Shown here in pieces: positions 12,821-26,700 of a stretch of DNA of 64,000 nucleotides. Both the position numbers and the translations under genes were made by a program. Each line of letters opens with the position of its first letter. Positions within the stretch are counted from its first letter, which is position 1. Source of the DNA: Strongylocentrotus purpuratus. Taxonomy: Eukaryota; Echinodermata; Echinoidea; Camarodonta; Strongylocentrotidae. Location: NCBI RefSeq assembly GCF_000002235.5, contig NW_022145611.1, positions 20,644,114 through 20,708,113 on the forward strand. Reading direction: 5' to 3'. Below the pieces are notes generated by a model. It ran no database searches, had not been told where the DNA came from, and was given only the letters and a program-made list of their open reading frames with translations.

Positions 12821-14751
12821 GTAAAATGAATCTTCAAGTGCGGAGTTCAACGGCCAATTCCATCAATCTGAGCTGGAACTCATTTCTCCCGATCGATGGT
12901 ACATCCACACAAGGGCATTATGTGGTCTATTATACGACAACATTCTCTAATCATATCCAGAGTTGGCTGGGCCAAATTGAGGTTTGTCGAACTTTGATAT
13001 TCTTTATGAAGGCTGCCCGATTATTCAAGATGAAAAGATGAAATTACAATCGAGCAGAGTGTGGCTTAGTTACGGGTTGTACGCGGGGGCACCTTACCAC
13101 CATTTTCTGAAGAAGAAAAAAAGTGGGGAAAGAGGCGGGAAAGGGGGGGGGGGTAAAAGAAAGAGAGGGAGAGGGTGACGAAAGGACGAGAAAAAAGGTA
13201 ATGTGGAAATGTGGTGATACGACCACTCCAGCACCCTCCCCTTATTCAATATGACCTTATTCTCTTGCATTTCATCCACCTAAAAATTACCGGTGCCCTC
13301 CTCCCCCCTCCTGACGCCAGTACCCCTCAATAGGAACCACGGTACGCCATTGCAAGTAGTCGTCGCCGTCATCATATTAGTAGTAGTAGTAGTGGTAGTA
13401 AAAGTTAAGAATTAGTTATAGAAGTTGGCATGATAATTACGATCAAAGGATTATCTACGAATCTTGATTTTTAGCTTATTTATGAATTATTATAACGATG
13501 ACACCCAAACAATAATTTGAAAATAATGTACCAAGGATAAATCGTCCACTCCAATCCTTCAAACAATGACTACATGCCATCGATTTCAATCAAAAGAGCG
13601 AGCCATCAGCGATTGGCAACAAGATTGAGCCGCATACCAAGCACCCGATCTCGGTTTCACTTGAAGCAAGGGTCACTGAGAGCATGTAGGGGTCGCGACA
13701 AAATGGAGAATCAACGACGAGAGAGTTAATTTCTCAATCATCGTGCAAACACCCTGTTGGTACTCTGATTTCATCCGCCGCGCCCCGGTCCATGCGTTCT
13801 GCGTTAATTTTCCTCCCTAAGGTGTCGGGATATACGAGCCCTTCCAACGCTAAAAAATAAAAAACATTATTTTCTCCACTTTTCTGCAAGTATATCATAT
13901 CGCATTGTAGGTCTCTTGAGCGCGCAGACGATACGAATTTGACAGTGATGGACGAGAAGAAAGCGCGCGAATGATAAGCGTGTTATGGTCATTGGTTTCT
14001 GTCTACCCTCCCTCCCGCTCGGAAACGTATATTTCCAAAGTCAACAGGTGACATCAGAAATGTTTGCGGTTTTTGGATGATTTATCTAGTTATTTGTTAG
14101 CTCAAATTGTTTCCTTCCGAATCCCTTATAGCATGGCTCTTTTTTCATAACAAATGGTGGTGACGTCATTTATGGCATTTGTTAACAAACTTTAAATGCA
14201 GACATGAACAACGGGGGAAGGGGTGGGGTAGACTCATCGCAACTGTTATGTTGGGATAGAGATATAAGTGGTATTAATGCTCAAAGTGCAATGCATGCAG
14301 CAAAGTGCCCGTAGAAAGAGAATCATATACGGGCATCACTCTTTGTGGTAAATGGGGAATACCTGAGCCCACTGCCCCCCCCCCCCGCCTCAGTCCCCCT
14401 CCCCCAACACACACATGGTACATGTATTACGATCTAGCTTTGGTTTGAATCACGGTGATACAGACTTACAGAGCTCGTGTATGGATTATGTACCCACATT
14501 ATTCAATAGAATAGAGGGAATTCCAGAAATATATAAAATTGTTCAATTATCTTAATGATGATCATTTTCATTTACATTCTTTCTTACTCTTTGTCTTTCC
14601 TTTTAGGCGGGAAACGAAACACACACATCCATTAGAAATTTGAAAGACGGAACCGATTATTACTTCCGGGTGAGCTATCGCATTCCAGGGCGTGGCGTAC
14701 ATTTAGAAGGGCACCTTTCAGAAGTAGCCTTACATCGGACAGGAACGCCAG
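12821..14751 (+). CDS. FN3 domain 1, two exons
   Basis: Exon 12821-12981 supplies strands A-C with the conserved tryptophan (INLSW) and a tyrosine-rich 'YVVYY'. It ends in phase 0. Exon 14607-14751 supplies the second half with the 'L.DGTDYYFRVSY' FN3 signature and ends in phase 1. The acceptor at 12,820 follows a long CT-rich tract. The domain begins with residues encoded before this exon, so an upstream exon ending in phase 1 must exist. Confidence 0.85.
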
Positions 14752-17700
14752 GTGAGATTTTAGGTCACTTTTCATGCTTTTGACCTTAACTATTTCCGTA
14801 GAAATTGAAAATATGCTGTCCCTGTATTGCAAAATAGTACGAGAATAAGATTCCAGGTCATTTGGTGACCCTCTTCTTTTTTTTTTACCATTGCTATTTT
14901 TTTGTTACTATTACTATTTTCCTAGAAATTGCAAATATGCTATTCCTTTAATTCTTGTCCAATGTCACCCGTGTTTCTTTTGTAATTTGATTATTTATCA
15001 GGATGATGACATCATAATATAAGGGTCTCGTGGTTGAGTGAATTGATGCATGCGAGCGCTAGATGATGTATCCTTGTCCGAATTCCTGCTGCGGCATGAT
15101 ACAGATTTGCCGCTCCACATCCAAGGGGATGTAGAACTTGCAAAACGGGATGACTTCTGCATATCAATTAATTTGTATACCCCCTGACTATATAGGGATC
15201 ATGTTGGTTGAACTAATCGTTTTAAACCGTTGTTTAAATTCCATGTAAACTTTACTTTACTTCGTTGTGATGTAACAGTTGTAGATTATTTTGTAGTTGA
15301 CGAGACAAAATTAAACTTGGAAAGAGGTCAAAGACTTTATGCTGCTATATTCATTAACATTATTCCCATTACGATTCCCAAAACAAAAACTTAAGGAAAG
15401 TGACCTTCTTGATTTTTCAATATTTTTAAGTGTGCAGCATTTAAAGTAATCTAAATTTCATTGTACAGTAACTCAATTGAAAAGTTATTTCTTAAGCGGG
15501 TCAACTTTGGATTGAGTAGTTCTTGACCCAGAATGCGTAGCCTTAACGGTGTTTTTTCCATCCCCAAATCCTCATAATACCCTAAAGACATTTATTGCTT
15601 GATGGGCGCTAAACTTAATCTTTCCGAAGGAGAGTAGGACCAACACCGATACAGACCGGCAGGTGCATTTCATCCCCTCAAAGTTTCGATTATTTTTGTT
15701 TTCTTTACAATAAGTCAACCCCAAGTTATGATGAGTGCAGACGTCACGAGCCAGATGTGGTATAAACGGGGGAATTAGTAGACTCAAGTATCAAGGCATA
15801 CCAAACGATCAGGGGTGTTCTGGTCGTGTATAGTCGGTCATATTGTCGTAGCACCGTGAGTCTTTGGGGGAACCCCCCTGCCCTTCTTAGAAAATGACAA
15901 AGAAAGGGAAAGGGAAAGAACGAACGCGGGAAGAATCTAGGAATATCAATTATCTTAGCGGTACCTGATTTAGGCGTAGTAGGAACCCATATTCGATTAA
16001 CTTATTATACCAGTGCCCCCCCCCCCCTCCCCCCTTGTCTTGACCCTCGCTACGCCACTGCTTGGTCAAGATCCTGTCAATAACCGAGACAGGTTCATTA
16101 AAAAGTTATGACAGGAAAAGTCGTGACCTACATCGGTCAAGTTATACTCTCTTAGGCCTTAGGGTCTCCAGACTCGCGTTCAGGATCAAAAGCTCTTGAT
16201 ACGTAATGCGTGTCCCTGGCGCGTATATGACAAGCATTTAATGCCATAAAGAATTGTGTTAAAATCGGTCTATAAAAAAAGGAATAAAAATAAGAAAGAA
16301 AGAAAGAAAGGAAAGGAAAGGAAAAACAATGGAACAAAGAAATAAAGGGGAAATATGAATATTTCATTTGTATTGAAGACAGTTTTGACCAAAAAGAAGG
16401 CGATCAAACCCTGCAATCCAGCAACTGTATTTCGTGGTCTATATGGCAATCCAGAGAACTTCCAGGAACTACTCCTGAGGCATGTAATGCCCTTGTCCCA
16501 CTACTAGTATCCCATTCACACCGCTTGCAATCTTTAGTTCATCTTCGTGATATGCTGTAGAAGGAGAAGACTTTAAACTTCTATCAAATGTTTTTTTTAA
16601 GGATCTTCAATAGATGTTTTGGTTACATAGGGACGGCTGACTTGTTTTATTTTATTTTGTCAGCACGCTGTCTGATGTTTTTTCTTAAACAGCAGATTTT
16701 TGTTTGATCAATACTCAAAATATGGAGCTATTATGTGTAATTGTTATCAAAGACTGATCAGATTAATGAATCTGACAAAAAGATACATATTTCGTTATGG
16801 CATTGAGTGCCTGCCATAAACGTGCCGGTCAGTTTGTGTCGTGTCTAGAGGCTGTGGGATCATGGTCAGTGATTGGTCTCTCTGACCTCAAGTCCAGGGC
16901 TAAAAATTTGAAACGTTTGGGTCAAGTCTTCCCGCTGTGATTGCCTCTGGTGATCGGTCAGTGGGGCTGGCCTGGCATGTGGGTCCGCTTAACGACTGGC
17001 TGATGCAATGACGGCTACTGGTCATTGGTTTGATGAAAACAAGGATTATTTTCAGGACTGGCCCTGATTTTGGCACCTCAGTTTTATCCCGCAGTTATGC
17101 CTTGTGACCCAACCGCGATATGATATGACTTAGGATAATATTGCCACAAATATTTTGAACTTTAATTATTTACGATATTTTTGGTTAGAGTACATATTAT
17201 TTCATTTGAGATTTACGAAAAACTCGTTTCTGGATTTCTTATGAGAGTGATTTTATTCATGTTTGGGTTGGATTATGGGAATGTTCATGAACAATCACTT
17301 GGACCAGCAAAAAGACATGTACGTATTGTATTGTACCGACAAATTTTGATAGTCACCAAAAAATTTCAAAATGTAAAGTATTGGGAGTACTACCTCCCCC
17401 CCCCCCCCCCCCATAAAAAAATCCCTACTACACCTCTAACCATGTCACTGGTTGATCCCATTTATTCAGACAATCAAGAAGGTGAACCTAACGGACAGCT
17501 TCTTTATCAAGCATGGTAGCCTTTTTATACAAGACAAGAACAATCCAAATTCGATTGCAGACATTGATAACACTAAAAACGTTTTTTTCGGTACACCGCT
17601 ATCACTAATAGTAATACGATTGCGAAGTCCCTCGAAAAATCGACTCAAGGCAAACAAAATCATGTTCAGGACAAGGCTAGTAAGATTGTTTGATTTTATT

Positions 17701-20700
17701 TTTCGAAAGTCTTTATGATCATGATTACGTTCCCAAAGGTTTACCATCATTAAACCGACATTTCTTAACCTTTATATCAACCTCCACTCGCCATCTTTTG
17801 CAATCCGTTTACAGCTCCACTAGGTGGCTGCGAACACGACAGCAGGCATTATGACGAAGGCATGACAATCCACCAGTCCTGTGACTCGGTCTGTGACTGT
17901 CTCCTGGGTTCCTGGATCTGTAGGCCAAGGGGTTGTCCACCTAAACCCGATGTCCGTATCAACCCCGTGAACTGCCGAGAGGAACCCCACCCGGATGACC
18001 CGGAGTGCTGTACCATGATCAAGTGCGAAGAGGGTTCCAACGATTCCATTCAACCAGGTATAGGACGTTTTTGTAATGTGCTTTTTGTAAATAAATATTT
18101 CTGCACCGAAACTATCTCGCTGTCACTGCATAGTTTTCGAATGTCATTCTCTTTCCTTGGCAGAAAGCTTTCATAGATGTATGTTTCCTTACGTTGGCCA
18201 CCAGAATAAAAGTGGTAAAGTAGAATAAATTAATTGACTAAGTTTTGAGTTGTTCAAGAGGCGGTGTGGTGCAATCGGGTCGTCGGTCTGACTTTCATGA
18301 CCTTTGTCACACCCGTAGATTCGAGTCCCGCGCTTAGCAGACAAAGATGCAAAAATATTAATGTCGCCTTTGAAGATGAACAGAGGAAGAGAAGAAATTC
18401 ATGGATTACCTCCCTTACATCAGTAAAATTCATAAAATATTATAAATACCTTATAAAATATTAACATTATATCAATATCTCATTTTCTGCCAACCCCTTT
18501 GTAATCAAGTTAAGAATTTTCAGAATTCCATCTCACAGAAGTTACGAAAGACGAATACTACACGATAATAGCTTTTAGATAATGTGTGTGACACTGATGT
18601 TCTGGTGAGACAATGTTGTCAGGTTACAAACAATCAATATTCAACCCGCATGACTTTTATATTAGTTTCCTACAATTATTGTTCATTTTACCAGCCGATT
18701 GCAACGATGGTGGTGTGCTCCGAGTCCACGGGGAGACCTACTACCACGAATGTGATGAAGTATGCTTCTGCGACAACGGGGTATCAGACTGCACCCGTAG
18801 GTGTCCTGATGCGGGCCAGATGATACCAGACCTCCAGACGTGCCCCCATCCCACGCTCCTTGAGCCGCCAGAAGGGGAATGCTGCCCCCATTGGTCGTGC
18901 CCTCCTCCGCGTAAGTAGAAAGTAAAGATTAAATTACTCGACTGAACGTTCCGAGTTGAAGATATTCTTTTTGTCTAAAAACTGTAAAACGTCGAAAATC
19001 TACTCACATGTTCTGTACCGGGTATTTGATTCAATTCCTGTCAATTTTACTCAGGTTAAAGTGTAGAAGAGATTTTTAAAATACTGTATTAAATACTGGA
19101 TGGGTTTTGTCTTACTTCGTCACCAGTTCACCAATTGTTGGATTGCTAATGGTTTGGAAGATTTATGTCATAATGATTATTTTAAAAACCGTGGATCGAA
19201 CAAAAAATTTGCCGAGTCCAAAAAAGCTGAGCAATCTGTGACATGTTTAATGAGCTCGACGTTATCGATCTCCTTCAAATCTTCTGCCAACAAACCAACA
19301 ATATAACTTGTGAATGTCAGGACGTTTCTTTTTTCCCCTAAGGCTGATGGAAAAAGAAGATCTGGGAACTTGTTTCTTGCTCGTCGGAAAACTGACAACA
19401 CCTTGTTTAGAACTGGTCCATGGACGTTTGTGATGTCGATGCATATGATAAGTTGAATAATTCTGAATTAAAAAAGCAAACCTATTTCTTCCTTACAAAA
19501 TAATAGCCAACTCATGTGAGCTGAATGGCAACACCTACGAAGACGGGGAGTATTTCGACGTGGATTGCAGCATGCGGTGTCAGTGCCTTGGCGGGAGTGT
19601 GCGCTGCGTCCCTAGATGTCCGGTCAGCTTTGCCGTGTCCACTGTGAACTGTCCTAACCCCACGCGCGTTCAGCTACCAGGCGAGTGCTGTCTGCAGTGG
19701 GAGTGTGAACAGCCCGGTAAGAAAAGTCTTTTTTCTAGCGGAGGTCCTCCGATCATATCGAAATGAGTTAATTGATGGAACGCAGGATTAAATATAGGAG
19801 AGCCCGTCCAGGAAATAAAGTGCGCTCAGAACAGTGAAATGTTTCCTTCTGTGAGTTACTGACCACCTTTAACAAGGACAGAAGAGCGAAAAGTCTCTAC
19901 TAATTTATTCTTTGTTATATCAGGAAACCATATTTCTACTGGATTTCTCATTTTTGTCATGAAAAGTCAATCATTGATTTACAAATACAATCCCGTTGTA
20001 AGTGCATATCGCATTGTATGCGTCTATGAACAGCTGAGCAGGTTTGTATCCACAACGGAGAATTTCCAAGACATTAAAGGAGGTTTCTTTTTACAATTCT
20101 CTCCATTTCTATCTGTTCCTATTCGAAACCAGCGGCTCCCGGATGCATGTACCGCGGTGCCTCAGGGAACATCAGCATGGCTGACGGTGACTGGATAGAT
20201 GAAGGCTGTAAAAACCGCTGCCTCTGTGACCGGGGTACCCTGATGTGCATGCCCATGTGTGCCGAACCATCGCCGCCATCACCGACCCCACTCTGTCCCC
20301 GTCCTGTTGTTACCAAGCTGAGGGAGACCGACTGCTGCCGGGTCATTGCGTGTCACGATCCGAAAGCAGGTAGGTTTTAGGCTCCGAACTCTGCAGTGGT
20401 TTTCTCACTTTTATGTTTGCCACATCTGGACCAAACGGTGCCCCAAATATACAAGTATGGCACCAAGAGGTAGCTGGACTGTACAGCTCTATTGTTCATT
20501 TCATAACACTCTTGTAACAACTGTCCATCCATGACTCTCCTTACTCGCGTAACGACTGTTCGTCAGATGTTACTCTTTCTCACGTATTCTATCGGTTGTC
20601 CAATTTTTTGATAATTCTTTAAAGCTTTTGTAATGTAAAAATTCGGAAGTAGAGCAGTAATAATGCGATTCTGACACTAAGGTCCCTTTCAAGTGTGGTG

Positions 20701-23700
20701 CCAGCTTCTTCTTCTAGTAAGTCGTGGATTGTTTTAACACAAACTTTCGGATTGTTTATAGCTTTGGTAGCAGTAAATTTAATGACCCACTAACTTTGAA
20801 AACACATTCAAAATACCCAAAATGTCTTTTGCCGAGTTTCTCGGCACCCAACTTGGCCAACTATGAGAAGGGCATGCGGTAGCTAGCGCTCGCACCGCAT
20901 TCCCGAGATTTGTTCTATAGCTTTATAACCAATTAGATTGTCTTTTAACTCCTGATGGAGCTAATATGTTTTTCAAATATTGCCCCCACCCCCTTGCAGA
21001 CAGTCCTAACGTTGTCCAGGATGTATCGGTCCTCGCCTTCAACATGACGGCCGTTACTGTCGGGTTCACGCCGCCTGCCAACACGGACCTGAGAGCAATG
21101 ACCGATGGCTACATCATTTACTACACCAATAGGTCTGAAAACGTCACGCTTGATGACTGGCGAGTACTACGAAAGGTGGGCAAAAACTTGAAGGAATCGT
21201 CTCTGTATCTGATAAGGAAATGTTGTTAGTGGCTCGATTAACTACCCGGTCTCTATCAAGAGGCATCTGAGTTACATCTGAATATAGTTGCCGGCAAATA
21301 AAGCAACCTATGTCTTTAAATTGGGAAAAAGCTGAAGATGTTTTTGTTTCGGGAAACTGGTCAGCAAACTTTGTGCGCCCTCCTCCCCCATAAAATTTGG
21401 TCCAATGCACTCTAACAGTGTCAACAATGGTTGAATGCGGGAAAGAAGGAATTTCTGCCGCAAATGATCATTGAAGTTAAGGGCTAAGAGTACATAATAA
21501 ATTTATCTAATAATGTTTAAAAATGCCTTTTCAACAACTTTTAAGTGCCTCTCAACAAATTTAACGGGAAAGCTTTTTACTTGAATCACACCATTCATGT
21601 GATTTTGATTTTGTAGGATTTCCCTATTGGCGTGGAGATTCGCGGCCACATCATGATGGAGATTAATAACCTGATGCAAGAGACGACATATTACCTGAAG
21701 ATCAGGGTCAGTATCCCAGACGATGGGGACTCTCAGCCGGCCCCTCGATGGCCAAACACTCTACCCAGTACGGATATCTTCCTTGTTACTACATCAGAAA
21801 ATGAACGTAAGTTTATCCGCACTGATCCTTCTGACAGTCAATATTATTGTAGTGTCCAAATTATGTCGTAACGACGTTACCGCACTGCGATTGTTCCATT
21901 CGTTCGTAATGGTAGGTAGCCCTGTATAATGAAGCAAAATGTCATTGATTTTACGATGACACTTTGGAGTCCGTAAAAATTTGTCGGATGCGGACATTTA
22001 TTTTTATATTCTTTTCAAGATGGTTTATATATTGATTCTCTTTTAGTCCCTGACACTTGCAATAGTAACGATGTGATGTATAATATACGTTGGCGTGCCA
22101 AATTGCAAGATTCTATTTTAGTCCCTGACACTTGCAATAGTAACGATGTGATGTATAATATACGTTGGCGTGCCAAATTGCAAGAGGCGGCAGTCATTTC
22201 GGGAAACTGAATCACTTCTATTTTATCCAACTAACAATATTTGTCGTCAAAATATGCTGAAATGTTCAATGATTAGAATTTTGCTCGTTCACTTCTGCTC
22301 TTTACAGCACAACCATGTACTTACAAAGATGCCGTTTACAAACATGGCGAGCGTTTCAATGATGGCTGCGAGTCAGCGTGTGAGTGTCGAGCCGGTAGAA
22401 CCATCTGTCGCGAACTTTGCCCCAAGACGGAAGTGATTGCATCTGACCTTTGTCCCAATCCTCGACAGGTCATCATCAAGGGCGAATGTTGTCCGGAGTG
22501 GCGATGTTTTCCAAACGGTAGGCAAATAGTATTCGTTTTATAAACGCGTACCTTTCTATCAGTTGTAATAATTTGTAATAATTCAGTGGAAACATTACGT
22601 ATATTTAAACTTATCTATGTGCCATTGTAGAGTAACATCGTAATCACAATGAACGCAGAAGAAAACTATGCAAGTAAAGTTTTATTATGCCTCCGTTACG
22701 AAGTAGCCGGAGGCATTATGTTTTCGGGTTGTCCGTCCGTCCGTCCGTACGTCCGTACGTCCGTCCGTCCGTCCGTACGTCCCGTTCTCGTGATCGCGTT
22801 ATCTGAAGAACCGATTGATGGATTCCTGCCAAACTTTGGTCATGTATGTTACTTGCAGAGCCGATGAACTGATTAGATTTTGGGGTCACAAGGTCAAAGG
22901 TCAAAGGTCACAGGGCTCATTATGTATGCAAAAACAGCTCGTGATCGCGTTATCTGAAGAACCGATTGATGGATTCCTGCCAAACTTTGGTCTTGTATGT
23001 ATCTTGCAGAGCCGATGAACTGATTAGATTTTGGGGTCACAAGGTCAAAGGTCACAGGTCACAGGGCTCATTAGGTATGCGAAAAGAGCTCGTGATCGCA
23101 TTATCTCAAGAACCGATCGATGGATTCCTGCCAAACTTTGGTCATGTATGTATCTTGCAGAGCCGATGAACTGAATAGATGTTGGGGTCACGAGGTCAAA
23201 GGTCAAAGGTCACAGGGCTCATTATGTATGCAAAAATAGCTTGTGATCGCATTCTCATTAGAACAGATTGATGGATTCCTGCCAAATTTCGATCATGTAT
23301 GTATCTTGCAGAGCCAATGAACTGAGTAGATTCATGGGTCATGAGGTCAAAGGTCATGGGCTCATTATGTATCCAAAAATAACTTGTGAACGCATTCTCA
23401 TTAGAACTGACAGATGGATTACTATTTAACTCAGGACATCTTGCAGAGCCAATGAACTGAGTAGATTTTAGGGTCATCAGGTCAAAGATCAAAGGGTCAT
23501 ATATGTATATGAGAAATTGCTTGTAATCACGATATTCTGAGAACCTCTTAATGGATTACAATTGAACTTGAATTTGAAAAATTTCTTCTGTTTTGGTTTG
23601 TAAAATTGCTCTATGACGGAGGCATCATTTTCGACTGCGCGCAGTCGAAGTTCCATCTAGTTAGATACAGAAATAACGCAATCAAAGTGACACCTCTTTT

Positions 23701-26700
23701 GTAATGGGTATTATAATCCTGGTCTGTGAATTCTAGTAACCTACCACTTTGTTGATTGAAACTGATGAATAACAAACAAATAAGAATCTGAGATACCCAA
23801 ACGAACTTCCAGTAACTTGATACTCTTTGATAATGTGGGTCCTGGGACGAAGCTGTTGATGTATTTGATATCACATTCCATTTCCATTTTACAGACGGTG
23901 ACTGCAGCCATAGCAACAAGATTTACCAGAACGGAATGGAATGGCGGGAAGGATGTGACCTGCGTTGCCGCTGTGACGACGGGACAGTGTCATGCCGTAA
24001 TGTATGTAACAGCACGACGGCCACGCCCCGACAGCTAGAGTGTCCCTACCCCGTACAGGTCCGCGTCGCTGATACTTGCTGTTTGGAATGGGTCTGCTAC
24101 GAATGTGAGTAATTCTCAAGAATATTATTTTTTTAGTTACTGTTAAGATTATTATTCCTCTGATTAATAAATAAATTATGACCATATCGCGTGATTGAGT
24201 ATGTTTGAAATTAGAGTTGAGGCCAGTTTTAGTATTTACTGTGTTTATGTACAGACTGTGAAGCGCAGGTTTTCTCTGTTTCATCTTCAGATATTGATGA
24301 TACATTCGGGAAATGAAGAACAAAATTACTTAATGTTGTACAGCAATGATACCATCTGCTCGTTTTCGTCACTCCTGGTATGGTCGACTTTATCGAAATA
24401 TTTCCTTCATATTATGTCTGAAAAAAGGGTTGTAGAAACTGCCTCAACAAATGTGTTTAATAAAAGGTCGTAAGAAAAGAGAAAGAAGACTTTCAATTCG
24501 TGATTCCCGATTTTCTTTTTTGTTTTCCTTTTTGCTGTAGTTCCACCAAGTACCAACTTAGCCAGCAAGCCTCTTCCATTGCCCCTGTCCTTCTTTCTAA
24601 TCAACATCTCGGCAACCAACACATCGGCCAGGAGTGCGACCATTAGATGGCCCGCTCTGACGGACTTACAGAGACAGTATATCAGACAGTTCCGTCTCAA
24701 ATACAGGGAACTTACGTACGGTGGTACACCATGGAATAGTACAGTGTCCTTCAGGTAATATAAGAGCACAGTTCACCAATATTTAATTTGTATCAAGGAT
24801 TAATGAAACAGCCCTTAATGCCAGCGGTGGCGTTTCAATTATTTTACTTTGTTTTCATGAAGTGAAGCTTTCCTGTCAAGATATAAATGGAAACAACCAT
24901 AAATTTGCAAAAGGATCTTGAAAGTTTTAGTGTCTGATCTGCATGGCTAGAATATCGTGGGGGGGGGGGGGGGGGGGTTCGCCCGTAAACGGATCCGGGA
25001 GTTTGTGAGTTTTCTCGAAAGGCCCTAGAAACTGTATATTGGCTTGAGGGTCACTCGATATGCAAATCGGTTGGTTTTAAATATATAAAAAGATGGCGAA
25101 AACTGAAGAAAACCTTTCAGTAGAACCAGCCGGTCGAATTAAATTTCTTATGCCAAGTTTTAGTCTTATTTCGCCCCAGTTTATGCCTGTGATTTTTTAG
25201 AATGATATAATGTATACTCTTAAATTGAATGGATAAGAAAAAACTTCTCCGCTTCATTCATTTTTAGGCCTGAGCTGCGAAAATATACGATCCTGGACCT
25301 GCGCCCAGCTCGGAGCTACGTCGTACAGCTTGTTGTCTTGATTGGTTCTTCAAAAGCCCAGGTCGGCATCCATCTACAGACCAGTAAAATTGAGGTTGAC
25401 ACACTCTGGTTACCATGTAAGTTTTAACTTCTCCAAAATACTCCGACTTAACAAAGTAAGCATTTCTCTTTCAGGGGCTGTAGAACGAAAAGATAACTCG
25501 TACTCGCTCTTTAATTTCATAACCGAAGCTGTCAGAACGTTTCTTGACACTTTTGTCCCAGTTTGTTGGCCCGAGAGTTTATCAGGTCTTAAGGTACAAA
25601 ACACAAGGCAACGTAAGTTTTGCTATTTAGATTACTTTTCTGAACAACTATTCGGAAGATTATTTATTTCAAATCTATGATGATAATTATCTAATCCTAA
25701 ATGCACCTCTTTTTATAATGTCAGAAAATATAACAAATAACAAAATTTGCGTAATAGGTTATATGACAATTACTTTTATCTTAAGTTTGTTGTCAATGTC
25801 GTAAATTTTCTTCTCCAACCCTTGTTACTGTTTAAATTCATCACTGTTTTGTCCGCAGCTATACCATACCCCGGAAACGCGTTCGACATCGAGATCTATG
25901 AAGTCACTACGACCACGGCGTCCATCAGGTGGTCGGCGTTACCGCGAGAAATCGTTTCTCATATTGTCGGCTGGCGGCTCATGGTGGTGTCAAAGGTGAT
26001 TAGAAAATTGGAATGTTTGTGAGTAAGACCATAGTTTTGCAAATTGTCTGTAGGTTTGCCCGAGTTTTGGTGTAGTTTGTACTTTACATTTGAGCTATTT
26101 ACATTAATATTACATCCTAGTCGTGATATTGTGTTATTTATAATTTCTTCTGCCTCTTTTCTTTTTGTTTGTTTATTTGTTTCCCTTCCCTTTTCGTTTT
26201 GTTCTGTATTTCTGTCCGAGACACATTTTCCTTTTTGTAATTCTCTTCTTCTTCCTCTTTGATGTCGCTACTCGTTCTTCATCTTCACTACCCATTCTTC
26301 ATCTTGTCTTGATATATTGCATTAGTTGTCTTACTTTCGTCGTTTTCAATCCGTATTTCTAATCTTATCCTTGTTTGGTTCTTCTCCTGTCCAATATTCC
26401 ATTCTCGCCTGTTTCGTCACCATTTACTACCTAGTTTTCATCCCCCGTCCAAATGAGAGTTGAGTCGGACATCTGTTCTACTGCCAATTGCCCCGCCGAC
26501 AATTGCTCCTCCTAAAAATTGCCCCGTAGAAGATAAAATAATGCCACCTACGACAACAAATGCTTCGCCGACAATACTTCTTCCATGGGTTATTTTCTTT
26601 TTTCTTTTGACTTGTTTTGTTGTTGTTATTCCGGGCCGTAGCCAGCATTTTGAGAAGGGGGTGCGTTTTAATTCCCCGATCATGATGGAAAAAAGGGATA

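Noticed and set aside
17452..17750. Overlapping frames of 88-94 codons on both strands upstream of VWC1
   Set aside because: Neither has a splice context compatible with the gene or any domain. Typical of AT-rich intron sequence.
22815..23169. Repeated short frames reading MMDSCQTLV... and their mirror at 50.4-50.75 kb
   Set aside because: They recur only because the 151-bp transposon unit recurs. Stops and frame shifts occur at each unit.
22787..23520. CRISPR-like array of regular repeats
   Set aside because: Units are full-length tandem repeats without unique spacers, inside a eukaryotic transposon.
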